Assembly (NCBI GenBank): GCA_002722565.1 | Contig: PBMG01000015.1 | Coordinates: forward strand, 1 to 64,000 | Length of the DNA stretch: 64,000 bases | Direction of reading: 5' to 3' | Source of the DNA: Acidimicrobiaceae bacterium | Lineage (GTDB): Bacteria > Actinomycetota > Acidimicrobiia > Acidimicrobiales > Poriferisodalaceae | Shown: one piece after another, positions 6,807 to 15,768 of the stretch | Layout: each line of letters begins with the position of its first letter | How positions within the stretch are numbered: position 1 is the stretch's first letter | Notes under the pieces: model-generated | What the model was told of the DNA's origin: nothing | The model's database searches: none | The model's input: the letters and a program-made list of their open reading frames with translations, nothing else | Made by a program: the position numbers and the translations under genes

Positions 6807-6844
6807 ACGGGCCATCACCCGGTCCTATATCAGGCTCCAAGCCT

Positions 6845-8317
6845 CTAAATGTTGGCGATCGGCGGGATTCGATATCCACCCAACAGATTTTCAAGGTACC
6901 TAGCGAATACCAACGTGGTGCGATCACCGAGATAAGGACCGACAACCTGAATACCCACAGGTAGACCATCGTCGGTCCAGCCGACTGGAACAACAGTTGA
7001 CGGTAAATACACGTACCCAAACTGAGAAGTCCAAATGATCAGATCTGAGTACGGTCGCGTTTGGCCATCCACGCTCAAGGTACGGGTGTAAAGCGTGCCC
7101 TCATGCTGATGTTCGAATGCGCTAACGAATGCGACTGGAGCAAGCAAAACATCGAAACCCTCAAAAAATTTGGACCACAAATGACGATTCTTGTCCCGTT
7201 GTTCGGTCAGTAAGAGCCAATCACGGTGACTCATCGTCGATGACTGGGCGCGCATCCGTATCGATTCATCAGATGAAGGATCATCAACGACCTGCCGCAA
7301 AGCATCCAGTTCCTCTTCGGTGCGACCCGGCGAAGTAGCTGCTGAAATCAACGGCAAACCAACCGAACGCACATCGTTAAACGCAACGTCGGGACGAGCG
7401 GAACGGTTCACCGCTACACCGTCAGCCTCAATCGCAGAGATCGCAGTCTCCAAAACATTTGAGACAGCTTCGCTTACTGGACAGTCAGCATCATCCAACC
7501 AAGACGCGACCCGCAGATCCTTCGCAGGACCTCGAGATGAAGGAAGATCAAGTTGCCAACCGTTTTGGTTGTCGCTACGAGTGCCGCTCACCACATCGAA
7601 AAGGAGTTCAAGGTCGTCAACCGTTTTTGCTAATGGTCCGAAGACATTGATATCCGCGTCGGACACCCCATAAGAGACATGGTCTATGTATCCAAGTTGA
7701 GGAACCACTCCATAACTGGGTTTATGTCCGCAGACCCCCGCGAAGTGAGCTGGTAATCGAACTGACCCACCGATATCGGTCCCCACTTCCCAAGGAGTCA
7801 ATCCCGCCGCAACAGCCGCCGAAGCTCCTCCCGATGAACCACCCGGACCGCACTTCAGATTCCATGGATTATTAGTCGTGCCGAAAATCTCATTGAATGC
7901 CTGTATGTCTCCCGACCAACGGGGCAGATTTGTTTTCCCGAAAACAATTCCACCAGCTGCCTTGATCTTTGCTACTGCCTCGGCATCTTTGGGAGGCACA
8001 TGTTCGGCTAATTCGACAGCGCCGCCAGTCGACCGAAGGCCCTCAACAGCAATCGCGTCTTTGATAGTCATCGGCAAACCATCAAGGATTCCGTCAACCT
8101 GATTTTTGGCCCTGCGCTCATCTGAAGTTCTAGCCAGCTCCGATGCCCGCTCCAGATCCAATGAAACGATTGCGTTGATCTCGTCGCCCAACAACGCATT
8201 TCGTTCAACGAAATGGTCAAGCAACTCGACGCTGGACACCGACCGAGCAGCAAGCATTTCAAGCAGAGCAGTTGCCGATTGAAGACCCAAAGCGTCCGAT
8301 GAAGAGTTACCAGCCAT
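6845..8317 (-). CDS. Amidase (amidase signature family)
   Basis: A 490-residue amidase of the Ser-cisSer-Lys family, hydrolysing carboxylic amides to acid and ammonia. The catalytic Lys is in MTIKDAIAVEG (about residue 84). The Gly/Ser-rich signature GPGGSSGGASAAVAAG and the following GTDIGGSVRLPA, holding the cis-Ser and the nucleophile, are intact. No neighbouring GatB or GatC and a full-length independent C-terminal domain argue against GatA. The enzyme appears cytosolic. It is convergent with the nitroreductase gene and divergent from the small barrel protein at 8398. Substrate (for example aryl-amides, nitrile-derived amides) is not resolved. Confidence 0.93.
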   Translation of the reverse strand: MAGNSSSDALGLQSATALLEMLAARSVSSVELLDHFVERNALLGDEINAIVSLDLERASELARTSDERRAKNQVDGILDGLPMTIKDAIAVEGLRSTGGAVELAEHVPPKDAEAVAKIKAAGGIVFGKTNLPRWSGDIQAFNEIFGTTNNPWNLKCGPGGSSGGASAAVAAGLTPWEVGTDIGGSVRLPAHFAGVCGHKPSYGVVPQLGYIDHVSYGVSDADINVFGPLAKTVDDLELLFDVVSGTRSDNQNGWQLDLPSSRGPAKDLRVASWLDDADCPVSEAVSNVLETAISAIEADGVAVNRSARPDVAFNDVRSVGLPLISAATSPGRTEEELDALRQVVDDPSSDESIRMRAQSSTMSHRDWLLLTEQRDKNRHLWSKFFEGFDVLLAPVAFVSAFEHQHEGTLYTRTLSVDGQTRPYSDLIIWTSQFGYVYLPSTVVPVGWTDDGLPVGIQVVGPYLGDRTTLVFARYLENLLGGYRIPPIANI

Positions 8318-8397
8318 GAAACGAAACTAGTTCGTTAACGCCTACTAATCGTGCGACCCCGTTCTGTGGAATGATGCTTTTAAGAGATCGGAGAGAA

Positions 8398-8691
8398 ATG
8401 ACTGTTCAATTGCGACGCTACGAGGTCGAAGCAGGCGGAATGGAGCGACTAGTTAACTGGTTCCCGACGATCGCAGCTGTCCGAGACCACTACGGATTTA
8501 CTATCGAGGCAGCTTACGCCGATAACGAAAACAGTGAATTTGTTTGGATCGTCAGTTATCCCGGCAACGTCGAAGCCTTTGAATCAGCGGTAGCCGAATA
8601 CAACGATTCGCCGGAAAGAGCAGCAGCGTTCGACGGCTTTGACTCACCAGTCGCCAAGATGCATTTGAGTTACGTAGATAAGGCCTTGTAA
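8398..8691 (+). CDS. NIPSNAP-like small barrel protein
   Basis: A 97-residue protein with the strand-helix-strand-strand-helix-strand order of NIPSNAP/ABM domains: QLRRYEVEAGG, the helix MERLVNWFPTIAAVRDHYG, FTIEAAYADNENSEFVWIVSY, a helix around FESAVAEYNDSPERAAAF, and MHLSYVDKAL. The R-x-Y-x-V-x-x-G opening is typical of NIPSNAP. The ATG at 8398 with GGAGAG upstream is chosen over the in-frame ATG at 8371. The alpha/beta hydrolase gene starts 42 bases later with its own strong ribosome site, so the two are likely one operon. Confidence 0.75.
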   Translation: MTVQLRRYEVEAGGMERLVNWFPTIAAVRDHYGFTIEAAYADNENSEFVWIVSYPGNVEAFESAVAEYNDSPERAAAFDGFDSPVAKMHLSYVDKAL

Positions 8692-8733
8692 CTATCTGAC
8701 CTAGACCAAACCATCTACACGGGAGGTACTGCA

Positions 8734-9633
8734 ATGAGCTCAACCCACCAAGAAATTGAATTCCAATCCGAAGGAGCGACGCTACGAGGACGAATCTTCA
8801 AAGCGAGCGACCCTGAATCGCCGCTTGTCGTTCTAGCGCACGGATTTTCGGCGACAGCGCACATGTCGGTCAACGCCTACGCAGCTGGTATCGCCGAAGC
8901 TGGATACCACGTCGTCGCATACGACCACCGTAACTTCGGAGCGAGCGACGGCGAACCACGATTCGGATTTGACCAGTGGACACAAGTTCGTGGTTACAGC
9001 GACGCCATCACTCATGCACTAGCCCTCGACGGAGTGGAAACAGCAAAGGTCGTTGTCTGGGGTGAAAGTATGGGCGGAGCGAACGTGCAATACGTTGCAA
9101 CCTTCGACTCTCGAGTCACAGGAGTCATAGCGCACACCCCTGGGTGCGGAGAAAGCTACCTAGCACCCGCGGCAGACCTCAGCGATTTCGAAGCGTTGAA
9201 AGCCTACTCAGCTAACGGCGACCTAACAGAAGACCCAGCAGCTGCAATACCGGTCCGTTTCGCTGACCTCCCAACTTCAGAAGCACCAGTCATGCTCAAC
9301 TTCGACGGCGCATTGGAGTACGCAAAAACCTATGGGCAACGAAGTGGATCTCAGTGGTCAAACGACGTCACGATCATCGTAAGAAAAGCACCAGAACTTT
9401 CGATACCAGTCGTCGCAGCCCAACTAACAGTCCCGACCTTATACATCGTCGCCTCCGACGACGAAGTCGCTGGAGCATCACCAGCCGTAGCTCGAGAGTG
9501 TTTCAACACCATCGAAGCACCCAAAATTTGGGAAGACATCGAAGGCGGACATTTCGGTTTACTCCACGAAGATTCGCCCCTATTTCAACAAGCCTTAGAC
9601 ACAGATCTCAGATTTCTTGCCGATCACTCCTAA
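8734..9633 (+). CDS. Alpha/beta hydrolase
   Basis: A 299-residue alpha/beta hydrolase. The oxyanion-hole segment LAHGFSATAHM, the DHRNFGASDG loop, the nucleophile elbow GESMGG, the acid loop IVASDDEV and the catalytic His in GGHFG are all in order. The lineage with Y-D-x-R-x-x-G-x-S-D-G includes cocaine-esterase/acetyl-xylan-type and uncharacterised dienelactone-like hydrolases. There is no signal peptide, so the enzyme is cytosolic. A strong GGGAGG ribosome site precedes the ATG. It is probably co-transcribed with the small NIPSNAP-like gene upstream. Confidence 0.92.
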   Translation: MSSTHQEIEFQSEGATLRGRIFKASDPESPLVVLAHGFSATAHMSVNAYAAGIAEAGYHVVAYDHRNFGASDGEPRFGFDQWTQVRGYSDAITHALALDGVETAKVVVWGESMGGANVQYVATFDSRVTGVIAHTPGCGESYLAPAADLSDFEALKAYSANGDLTEDPAAAIPVRFADLPTSEAPVMLNFDGALEYAKTYGQRSGSQWSNDVTIIVRKAPELSIPVVAAQLTVPTLYIVASDDEVAGASPAVARECFNTIEAPKIWEDIEGGHFGLLHEDSPLFQQALDTDLRFLADHS

Positions 9634-9698
9634 AGCAAAACCTGCAACTCAGACACAGCCAGCTTGGTAGTCAGAGTCAAGGCTGCAACAATTAGCTC

Positions 9699-9980
9699 AT
9701 GCGTTTGAAGGCCCTCATCCTGACAGTGATCATTTTCTGTTCATCTTGTGCCACCAACCCCGAATGGGACGGATCTCAAAAAACCAACTTCCTGCGTGCC
9801 TGCAGACGAGAAGCTGGATACGAAAAACAAGATCTATGTACACCGCTGGCCGTCGAAATTGAAGAAAGAATAAAGCTAGGGGGCAACAAATCTTGCTTAT
9901 TGTTCGCCGCTAACGACATAGCTATGGCCCCGAGCCCTGACGAACAAGAACAAGCCCGACAAAGATTCGATAGCTGCTAA
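9699..9980 (+). CDS. Small putative lipoprotein
   Basis: A 93-residue protein with a hydrophobic N-terminus (RLKALILTVIIF) ending in CSSC, an imperfect lipobox. The mature part is acidic and helical and has four further Cys (RACRREAG, QDLC, KSC, FDSC), so two disulphides are possible. I know no family for it. The start codon lacks an obvious Shine-Dalgarno sequence. It sits alone between the hydrolase and the LLM gene. Confidence 0.6.
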   Translation: MRLKALILTVIIFCSSCATNPEWDGSQKTNFLRACRREAGYEKQDLCTPLAVEIEERIKLGGNKSCLLFAANDIAMAPSPDEQEQARQRFDSC

Positions 9981-10037
9981 AAACAGACAAACATCGATCC
10001 TCAAGCACGACCGGCTCCTGGCGAGCCACACTGTGGT

Positions 10038-10985
10038 ATGGACATCGGAATAGGGCTGTGGTGTTTACAGTCAACAGCAACAAGCCCACGCTCGTTCGGA
10101 CAGGCATACCAAGATCTCATCTCGGACGCCCAATTAGCCGAAGCAAATGGCATTCACAGCCTTTGGCTATCTGAACATCACGGGTATTACGACGGCTACT
10201 GCCCAGCATTAATGCCCGCCGCTGGAGCGGCACTGGCAGCTACAGAAGACATCCAAATCGGAACAGGGGTATTGCTGCTGCCATTACACGAGCCCCAAAG
10301 AGTGGCTAACGCAGCGAACCTCCTAAACGAACAATCACCGAACAGATTCCACCTCGGCCTAGGCATGGGATATCGCCCCATCGAATTCGAAATTAAGCAA
10401 CAAAACATCAGTCAACGGCTTCAACTCATGAATGCCGGACTCGATGCACTGAAATCCCAAACACAAACCCCCACTTGGGTTGGAATCAGCAGCGAAAAAG
10501 CGGCCGAGCGGGCAGGGCGCCGAGGACTGGGCCTCTTCATCTCCGGGGCCTTCTCCAAAGAAGTAGTGAACACACTGATCCAAGCCCACAGAGCCGCATG
10601 GGAGAAATCAGATCCCTCCGAAGACTCACCACCTCCAGTCGGTTTGCTTCGAAACCTATGGATAGTCGACTCAGAAAAAGAGCGACGCCAAGCTTTGGAT
10701 TGGGTTCGGTCCAGCTATCTGGTGTACGCCGGACTTGGTTGGGGGGCAGATAACACGGGCGTCGACTTTGTGAGCCAAATAGAAACATCGATGGATGAAG
10801 TAGAAAAATCGGCCACTGTTGGATCCGCAGAACAGATAGCAGAAGAGCTAGATGGCTACGACGTCGACCTCGTTGTATGTCGAATCGGATATGACCAACC
10901 ACCGCGCGCAGCGTTAACCGAAGTGATCGAACGCATCGGGCGCGAGCTCACACCATTATTCGACAACCCGGGAGGAAAACAGTGA
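10038..10985 (+). CDS. LLM-class flavin-dependent oxidoreductase
   Basis: A 315-residue luciferase-like TIM-barrel enzyme using FMN or F420. Typical features: the first strand MDIGIGLWC, AEANGIHSLWLSEHH, the GTGVLLLPLHEPQRVA segment, and the GRFHLGLGMGY-like stretch (here NRFHLGLGMGYRP), with a C-terminal SAEQIAEEL and a final helix. The E-H-H after the second strand is common in alkanal-monooxygenase-like members. Its stop overlaps the start of the next gene, an LLM-like half protein, by the sequence GTGA, so translation is coupled. The ribosome site at 10038 is poor. Confidence 0.9.
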   Translation: MDIGIGLWCLQSTATSPRSFGQAYQDLISDAQLAEANGIHSLWLSEHHGYYDGYCPALMPAAGAALAATEDIQIGTGVLLLPLHEPQRVANAANLLNEQSPNRFHLGLGMGYRPIEFEIKQQNISQRLQLMNAGLDALKSQTQTPTWVGISSEKAAERAGRRGLGLFISGAFSKEVVNTLIQAHRAAWEKSDPSEDSPPPVGLLRNLWIVDSEKERRQALDWVRSSYLVYAGLGWGADNTGVDFVSQIETSMDEVEKSATVGSAEQIAEELDGYDVDLVVCRIGYDQPPRAALTEVIERIGRELTPLFDNPGGKQ

Positions 10986-11575
10986 GACTCCTACTTGACC
11001 TTCGAAACACAGAAAACCCCTCCGAACGTCAACAACTAGCTCGCGAAGCAGACGAGTACGGCATATGGGGAGTCGTAGTAACGGGACCGCAGGGCGCTGA
11101 ATGCGTTGAAGCCAGTGCAATTGCAACCGCTACTAGCCATGTTGTTGTCGTCGTAGACATCGACGGCCGAGATGTTCATCCAACAACCTTGGCTGAAGAA
11201 ATATCAGTTCTGGACCAAATCGCACAACGCCGAACCATGGTCATCTTCCGAGGACCACTAAGTTCTCGAAAAACCATATCGACGCTGTTAAACGGACTCC
11301 CGTTCGAAGGCTTCATTTTGTCGCCACCTCCAGCGCAGGCTTCAATCCCAGTTCATTCACCAGAACAGATACCTCAAGTAGACCTACCTGAAAACCCAGC
11401 CGAAGCGGCTGCGGTCATCGACCGGCACCGCGACGCACCAGAAGCATTCCTCATAGTCTCACCGAACAACTCGATCAAAGAACTAGCCCGGCACTCGGTA
11501 GGCCGCGCAGCCTCAACAGATTTCCCACAAATGGTCGCTGACATGGCAGACCAAATTGATCCGATTAACCACTAA
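10982..11575 (+). CDS. Half-length LLM-like protein
   Basis: A 197-residue protein that reads like the N-terminal half of an LLM barrel: AREADEYGIWGVVVTGP in place of the second strand, ASAIATATSHVVVVVDI, TLAEEISVLDQIAQRRTMVIF, followed by a shortened C-terminal part (DFPQMVADMADQI) like the usual last helix. The cofactor-binding and catalytic loops of full enzymes are missing. The start is GTG, four bases into the end of the preceding LLM gene, so the two products probably work together, perhaps as unequal subunits like LuxA/LuxB with a reduced partner. The alternative is a degenerate paralog kept by coupling. The frame is intact with no stops. Confidence 0.75.
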   Translation: MRLLLDLRNTENPSERQQLAREADEYGIWGVVVTGPQGAECVEASAIATATSHVVVVVDIDGRDVHPTTLAEEISVLDQIAQRRTMVIFRGPLSSRKTISTLLNGLPFEGFILSPPPAQASIPVHSPEQIPQVDLPENPAEAAAVIDRHRDAPEAFLIVSPNNSIKELARHSVGRAASTDFPQMVADMADQIDPINH

Positions 11576-12773
11576 AAATGAGCCGGGGACGATAACTTCC
11601 AGCGGCGTGCCTTGCTCAAAATTTCGAAACTGGTGCTACCCGCTTCTGGTCTTAACCCTAGGAACGCTTTCCTGTTCGGTGGAGACTTCGAACCAACTTG
11701 GCGATGCCACCAGCGACTCACTGCGAATGGCAACCACCACGAGCCGAACCCCATCGACTACTAGTTCCACCTTTGTCCCGGCCACAACCGAAGCGACCAC
11801 CACTACATCCACAAAACCAAGTACCAAGGTTCCGGCCGTTACCACGACCAGCCTCGTTCCGGCCACGACTGTGAGGCCAACTACGACTGTGAGGCCAACT
11901 ACGACTGTGCAATCACTCATAACCGTGGAGCCAAACACGACAAATCGCGAGGATGCCAACCAATTAGCTACCGCGCCGGTGGCAATCACTAGATATGGAA
12001 TTCCGGTCAGAGTTTCAAGTGCGACGGAAAATGGTTGGGAAGTCTTTGACCCTTGCGGCGATCTTCAAACAGTCTCGAAGATTGTTCCAATAGAGAACAC
12101 GCAGGTGGTTCTTGACCCGGGTCATGGAGGCAAAGACTCCGGAGCGATAGGTCATGCAGGCTTAAAAGAAAGTGATGTCAACCTGAAAGTAGCGGTAGCC
12201 ACATCGCAGCTACTGCAAGGAAAGGGCTTCCCGACCTTCTTGACGCGAATGAGTGATTATTACATTTCCCTCGATGAGCGAATCGCGCTTGCCGACGCAG
12301 CTAATGCAAAAGCGTTCATATCTATCCATCACAACGCCCCTGCATCTGCAGCATCAAAGACTCCAGGAACCGAAGTTTTCGCTCAAAGTAAAGACTCTGA
12401 ATCAGCTCGACTATCGGGTTTGCTTCACAAGGAAGTCTTCGAAGCACTAAAGGGCGTCGAGGGTGTTCAGTGGACATCTCGCTGGGACGCAGGAGCGTTG
12501 CGAGTGTTGAACTCCCAAGGGAGCGACGCATACCGGCTCGTTAGAAAACCCGAAACCACTAATGCTCTAATAGAGGTCGGATACCTTTCAAGTCCCTCAG
12601 AAGGTGGCTTTATGGCGAAGGACGAGTACGTGCAGATTGTCGCTCTAGCTTTAGCAACGGCAACTGAAACGTTCCTCACTACCAATGAAAATGGGACCCC
12701 ACTAAATGAAAGGGCCCGTATCTATAACCCATCGGGAGGACGAACAATCTGCCCAAACGTCGACCTTGAATAA
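11556..12773 (+). CDS. N-acetylmuramoyl-L-alanine amidase, lipoprotein type
   Basis: A 405-residue Amidase_3-family zinc hydrolase that cleaves the bond between MurNAc and the stem peptide. The catalytic domain (about residue 185 on) shows LDPGHGGKDSG (first His), KESDVNL (Glu), FISIHHNAP (His) and ALIEVGY (catalytic Glu), all in place. Before it lie a hydrophobic export segment ending LGTLSC, a lipobox-like site, and a long Thr/Ser/Pro linker of about 100 residues that would span the envelope. The frame overlaps the previous gene by 20 bases; a GTG at 11607 just before the export segment is an equally likely start. The linker contains an 18-base tandem repeat (11865-11909). Confidence 0.92.
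   Translation: MIRLTTKNEPGTITSSGVPCSKFRNWCYPLLVLTLGTLSCSVETSNQLGDATSDSLRMATTTSRTPSTTSSTFVPATTEATTTTSTKPSTKVPAVTTTSLVPATTVRPTTTVRPTTTVQSLITVEPNTTNREDANQLATAPVAITRYGIPVRVSSATENGWEVFDPCGDLQTVSKIVPIENTQVVLDPGHGGKDSGAIGHAGLKESDVNLKVAVATSQLLQGKGFPTFLTRMSDYYISLDERIALADAANAKAFISIHHNAPASAASKTPGTEVFAQSKDSESARLSGLLHKEVFEALKGVEGVQWTSRWDAGALRVLNSQGSDAYRLVRKPETTNALIEVGYLSSPSEGGFMAKDEYVQIVALALATATETFLTTNENGTPLNERARIYNPSGGRTICPNVDLE
11865..11909 (+). repeat. 18-base tandem repeat in amidase linker
   Basis: Two and a half perfect copies of an 18-base unit (it includes GTGAGGCCAACT) encode the repeated hexapeptide T-T-V-R-P-T in the Thr-rich linker of the cell-wall amidase. Identical copies suggest recent slippage and possible length variation between strains. 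Confidence 0.85.
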
Positions 12774-12846
12774 AAAGAGTGATTGCAACAGGTCAACACA
12801 ACCCCGCGTCTAACTTGGCAGATACTCGCTCGTGAATGGAGATGTT

Positions 12847-13224
12847 GTGGATACTCAACTTACTTATCTAGCTTGGAGCTCTTTCCTTTGCATCCTGCTG
12901 TGGTTGCCGTACGTACTCGAACGCATTCAAAGCCAGGGACTCGGAACAGTTCTCACCTATCCAGAGAATCCACCAGCCCCCGCAGTATGGGCCCAACGAG
13001 CCCAACGAGCCCACCTCAACCTGGTAGAGAATCTGCCTGCCTTCGCTGCGCTCGTCATCATCGCTCACTTGACCGGAGTCGACGCTGCCGGTGGCGCAGC
13101 ACTCTTCTTTTGGGCTCGCGTGGTCCAAGCGATTGTCCACATTCTGGGTATCTCCTACGTCCGCACTCTCGCCTTCGCAGCTAGCTGGGTTGGGATGCTG
13201 ATCATCTTCTTCTCGATTCTCTAA
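12847..13224 (+). CDS. MAPEG-family membrane protein
   Basis: A 125-residue protein with four hydrophobic segments, the layout of MAPEG (membrane-associated eicosanoid/glutathione metabolism) proteins. The start DTQLTYLAWSSFLCILLWLPYVLERI, the loop with RAQRAHLNLVENLPAFAAL (R/H-x-N-x-x-E motif that binds glutathione in characterised members) and FFWARVVQAIVHILG are diagnostic. The GTG at 12847 is chosen because GGAG lies five bases upstream and homologs begin here; the frame opens five codons earlier at another GTG. Actinobacteria rarely make glutathione, so the thiol substrate is open. Confidence 0.85.
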   Translation: MDTQLTYLAWSSFLCILLWLPYVLERIQSQGLGTVLTYPENPPAPAVWAQRAQRAHLNLVENLPAFAALVIIAHLTGVDAAGGAALFFWARVVQAIVHILGISYVRTLAFAASWVGMLIIFFSIL

Positions 13225-13232
13225 AAGACTGA

Positions 13233-13258
13233 CTACCAAAGAGAAGCTCTCTTGGTAG
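13233..13258. terminator. Terminator-like hairpin between convergent genes
   Basis: CTACCAA (13233-13239) and GAG (13241-13243) pair with CTCTTGGTAG (13249-13258) around loop AAGCT, with one bulged A. It lies between the converging MAPEG and cupredoxin-lipoprotein genes and could stop transcription from both sides, though neither strand shows a long T-run. Confidence 0.45.
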
Positions 13259-13309
13259 CGCCTTGAACGCGTCCAGATAGAGATTCAACTCAGATTCCCC
13301 AGAGAAGCG

Positions 13310-14665
13310 TTAACCGCCACCAACGGTAATAGTGCCTCGCATACCAGTATGAAGTGAACAGAAGAACTCATAGGTACCGGGTTGAGAAATCTCGATGCTC
13401 GCTGCGTTGCCGCCTCCGACGACCCCAGTGTCGAATTCCCCAGTTGGATTTTCAGGAGTACCAGCGGTCACGCTATGAGCTTCTGGGTCTGCATTGAAGA
13501 AGCTGATTTTTCCTGGCACTGCAGCCTCAACGGTTTGGTAATCAAAGTCGGCAATAAGGTTGGTGTTGCTAGTGGTTCGAGAACCCAAAGTCGCCGAAGG
13601 ATCAGCCACAGGCCAGAGAGAAGGATTCCACATAGAGAAAGTCCCGAGTTGATTGTCGTGCTCTGTGTCCGCCCACGCATGAATCATCCACCCCTCACTA
13701 GCGTCGCCCTGAGGCTGGTTGAGTGGACCGTCCTCGGCTCCCGAACACACAGACGGCAGCACCGTCACATCCTGTCCGCCAAGACGACACAAATTGTAGT
13801 GAACGTGCCAATTGTCCAGAGGCCCACTAAAGCCCTCGAAGTGGTCGTTTCCCACTGCTAAGAACGGCATATAAAAAGCAGCTCCAGCGATTTCAACATC
13901 GACCCCTTTCCACACCCCATCTTTACAGCGACCAAGAGCTCCGAATGGGGGAGCGTCATCGTCAGCAGCCACGAAAAGCAAAATTTCTGGCCGGGCAGGA
14001 TCAAATATCCCATCAACAACCAACCCCATATTCGTAAAATGAGAACCCATATTCGGAGTTTGGGCACGATCAGGTCGATACCCAGCAGCGCACGCATCAT
14101 TAACATCCACAAACTTGCGAACGGTCTCTTCTAGCGTTTCTAGCTGCTCAACTAACAAGTCAAGTTCGTCAGAGCTCATATTTAATTCCGGAGGGATAAC
14201 AGCACCAGACTCAGCAAGATCTTTTAAATCCTGAAATGAGCACGGCAACTCAACGGATTGGCAGCGAGTCTGACTCCCTTTCGGCCCTTCAATCAGAGCT
14301 GGGATGACCTGATCGCCGCTCTGAGTGAAGACATACCGTGTGTATCCCACACGACCCATAGGGCTGCCGGGCATCACCGAAGGAGCGAACGCATCCAACA
14401 ATGGCGCACTCTCAGCATGATCCAAGGCCAGTGTCGGATCATCAGAATCAAGCAACAGAGCAACTTCGGCTGCCGTCGTACTAGTCGTGGAAAGCGGCGG
14501 CTCGGTCACAGCGACAGTCACATCGGAATTACCTGAATCACCGGCCAGTGTCTGCGAAGACGAAACTGACTCAGCGGTTCCAGAACAACACACCAGCAAC
14601 AATGATGCGGCCAAACACATGAGCCTTCGAAACCTCAACCAAGTCATGTAGATATTGTGCTGCAT
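13310..14665 (-). CDS. Lipoprotein with unknown metal-like domain and C-terminal cupredoxin
   Basis: A 451-residue exported lipoprotein: hydrophobic signal (LMCLAASLLLVCC), Ser/Thr-rich linker to about residue 70, a large middle domain (about 75-350), and a C-terminal plastocyanin/cupredoxin domain (about 365-451). The cupredoxin has all type-1 copper ligands: His in PEAHSVT, then C-S-L-H-T-G-M. The middle domain I do not recognise; it has His-rich conserved-looking patches (GNDHFEGFSG, DNWHVHYNLC, GWMIHAWADTEHD) that look like a metal or substrate site, and at least six Cys. The ATG at 14665 follows GAGGG; the frame opens one codon earlier with TTG. A periplasmic-side electron-transfer or copper-sensing role is inferred. 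Confidence 0.8.
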   Translation of the reverse strand: MQHNIYMTWLRFRRLMCLAASLLLVCCSGTAESVSSSQTLAGDSGNSDVTVAVTEPPLSTTSTTAAEVALLLDSDDPTLALDHAESAPLLDAFAPSVMPGSPMGRVGYTRYVFTQSGDQVIPALIEGPKGSQTRCQSVELPCSFQDLKDLAESGAVIPPELNMSSDELDLLVEQLETLEETVRKFVDVNDACAAGYRPDRAQTPNMGSHFTNMGLVVDGIFDPARPEILLFVAADDDAPPFGALGRCKDGVWKGVDVEIAGAAFYMPFLAVGNDHFEGFSGPLDNWHVHYNLCRLGGQDVTVLPSVCSGAEDGPLNQPQGDASEGWMIHAWADTEHDNQLGTFSMWNPSLWPVADPSATLGSRTTSNTNLIADFDYQTVEAAVPGKISFFNADPEAHSVTAGTPENPTGEFDTGVVGGGNAASIEISQPGTYEFFCSLHTGMRGTITVGGG

Positions 14666-14790
14666 CAACCCTCACAAGCGCCTAATTCCAAGAAAATTAA
14701 AGAAATTATTAGAAAGAACGAGCTACCTGAACCACCGAATGGCATCTACCACAACCAACTGGAAGGATGAAACACGCTGAGGAGGAGCTG

Positions 14791-15744
14791 ATGGAAGATT
14801 TCAACGGAAAAATGGCTGTCGTCACCGGTGCCGGAACTGGCATGGGCCGCGAGCTTGTGCGCCAGCTAGCGGCAAAGGGATGCCACGTAGCTATGTGCGA
14901 TATCAGTCCCGACAACATGACCGAAACCGAAGAGCTAGCGCTTTCCGAAACAACGCACACCGTCCGCCTGACATCCCATGTGTGTGACGTCTCCGATGAA
15001 GCCGACATGTTGGCTTTTCGAGACCAACTCTTAACTAGACACGAAGTCGATTCTTTAGACCTCGTTTTCAATAACGCAGGGATCGGAGGTGGAGGAAGTT
15101 TCGTAACCGACGAAGATCGGATGGCTTGGGAAAAAACCTTTGAAGTCTGCTGGTACGGCGTCTATTTCGGCAGTCGCATCTTTCTCCCACTATTAGTGAG
15201 CAGCGAAGAAGGCCATCTCGTCAACACCAGCAGCATTAACGGATTCTGGGCAACTGTTGGACCAGGCGTACCCCACACCGCGTACTGCGCCGCCAAATTC
15301 GCTGTTAAAGGCTTTACTGAAGCACTCAATGTTGACTTGCAACTTCATGCACCGCACGTCACCGCTCACGTTGTGATGCCAGGTCACATAGGAACAGAAA
15401 TAGGTCTGAATAGTACTGCCGCACATGGAGGCCCAGACCTGGAACGAATGCGCAAAAACCTTGCAGAACGAGGCGCTGACGTCGACCAACTGACCGACGA
15501 TGATCTGAATAGCCTCGCCACGCTCCAAGGAGAAAGATTCAGAGATGAAGCTCCAACAACAGCGGCACAAGCATCCGAAATCATCCTCAATGGCATCCTA
15601 GAAAACCGCTGGAGAATCCTGGTAGGTGACGATGCTGCAGTCATCGACGAATTAGTTCGAGAAGACCCTGAGTCGGCCTATCAAACTGAGTTCCTGCAGA
15701 GGATCGTTGACCGCGGACATCTCGAATTTTTCAATATGCGCTGA
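14791..15744 (+). CDS. Short-chain dehydrogenase/reductase
   Basis: A 317-residue SDR with TGAGTGMG for the dinucleotide, an acidic residue after strand 2 (CDIS, favouring NAD), FNNAGIGG, the catalytic Ser in NTSSING and Y-C-A-A-K. It is longer than basic SDRs, with a C-terminal extension containing a helix before the final DRGHLEFF. The ATG at 14791 is chosen for its GGAGGAG site; an in-frame ATG 24 bases upstream lacks one. The next gene, the DmdA-like protein, starts 24 bases after its stop, so they are likely an operon, but I cannot link their reactions. Substrate unknown. Confidence 0.92.
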   Translation: MEDFNGKMAVVTGAGTGMGRELVRQLAAKGCHVAMCDISPDNMTETEELALSETTHTVRLTSHVCDVSDEADMLAFRDQLLTRHEVDSLDLVFNNAGIGGGGSFVTDEDRMAWEKTFEVCWYGVYFGSRIFLPLLVSSEEGHLVNTSSINGFWATVGPGVPHTAYCAAKFAVKGFTEALNVDLQLHAPHVTAHVVMPGHIGTEIGLNSTAAHGGPDLERMRKNLAERGADVDQLTDDDLNSLATLQGERFRDEAPTTAAQASEIILNGILENRWRILVGDDAAVIDELVREDPESAYQTEFLQRIVDRGHLEFFNMR

Positions 15745-15768
15745 AAATGGACAAAAAAGGTGTATTAG

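Noticed and set aside
13382-13861. 159-codon plus-strand frame
   Set aside because: Antisense shadow of the cupredoxin lipoprotein.
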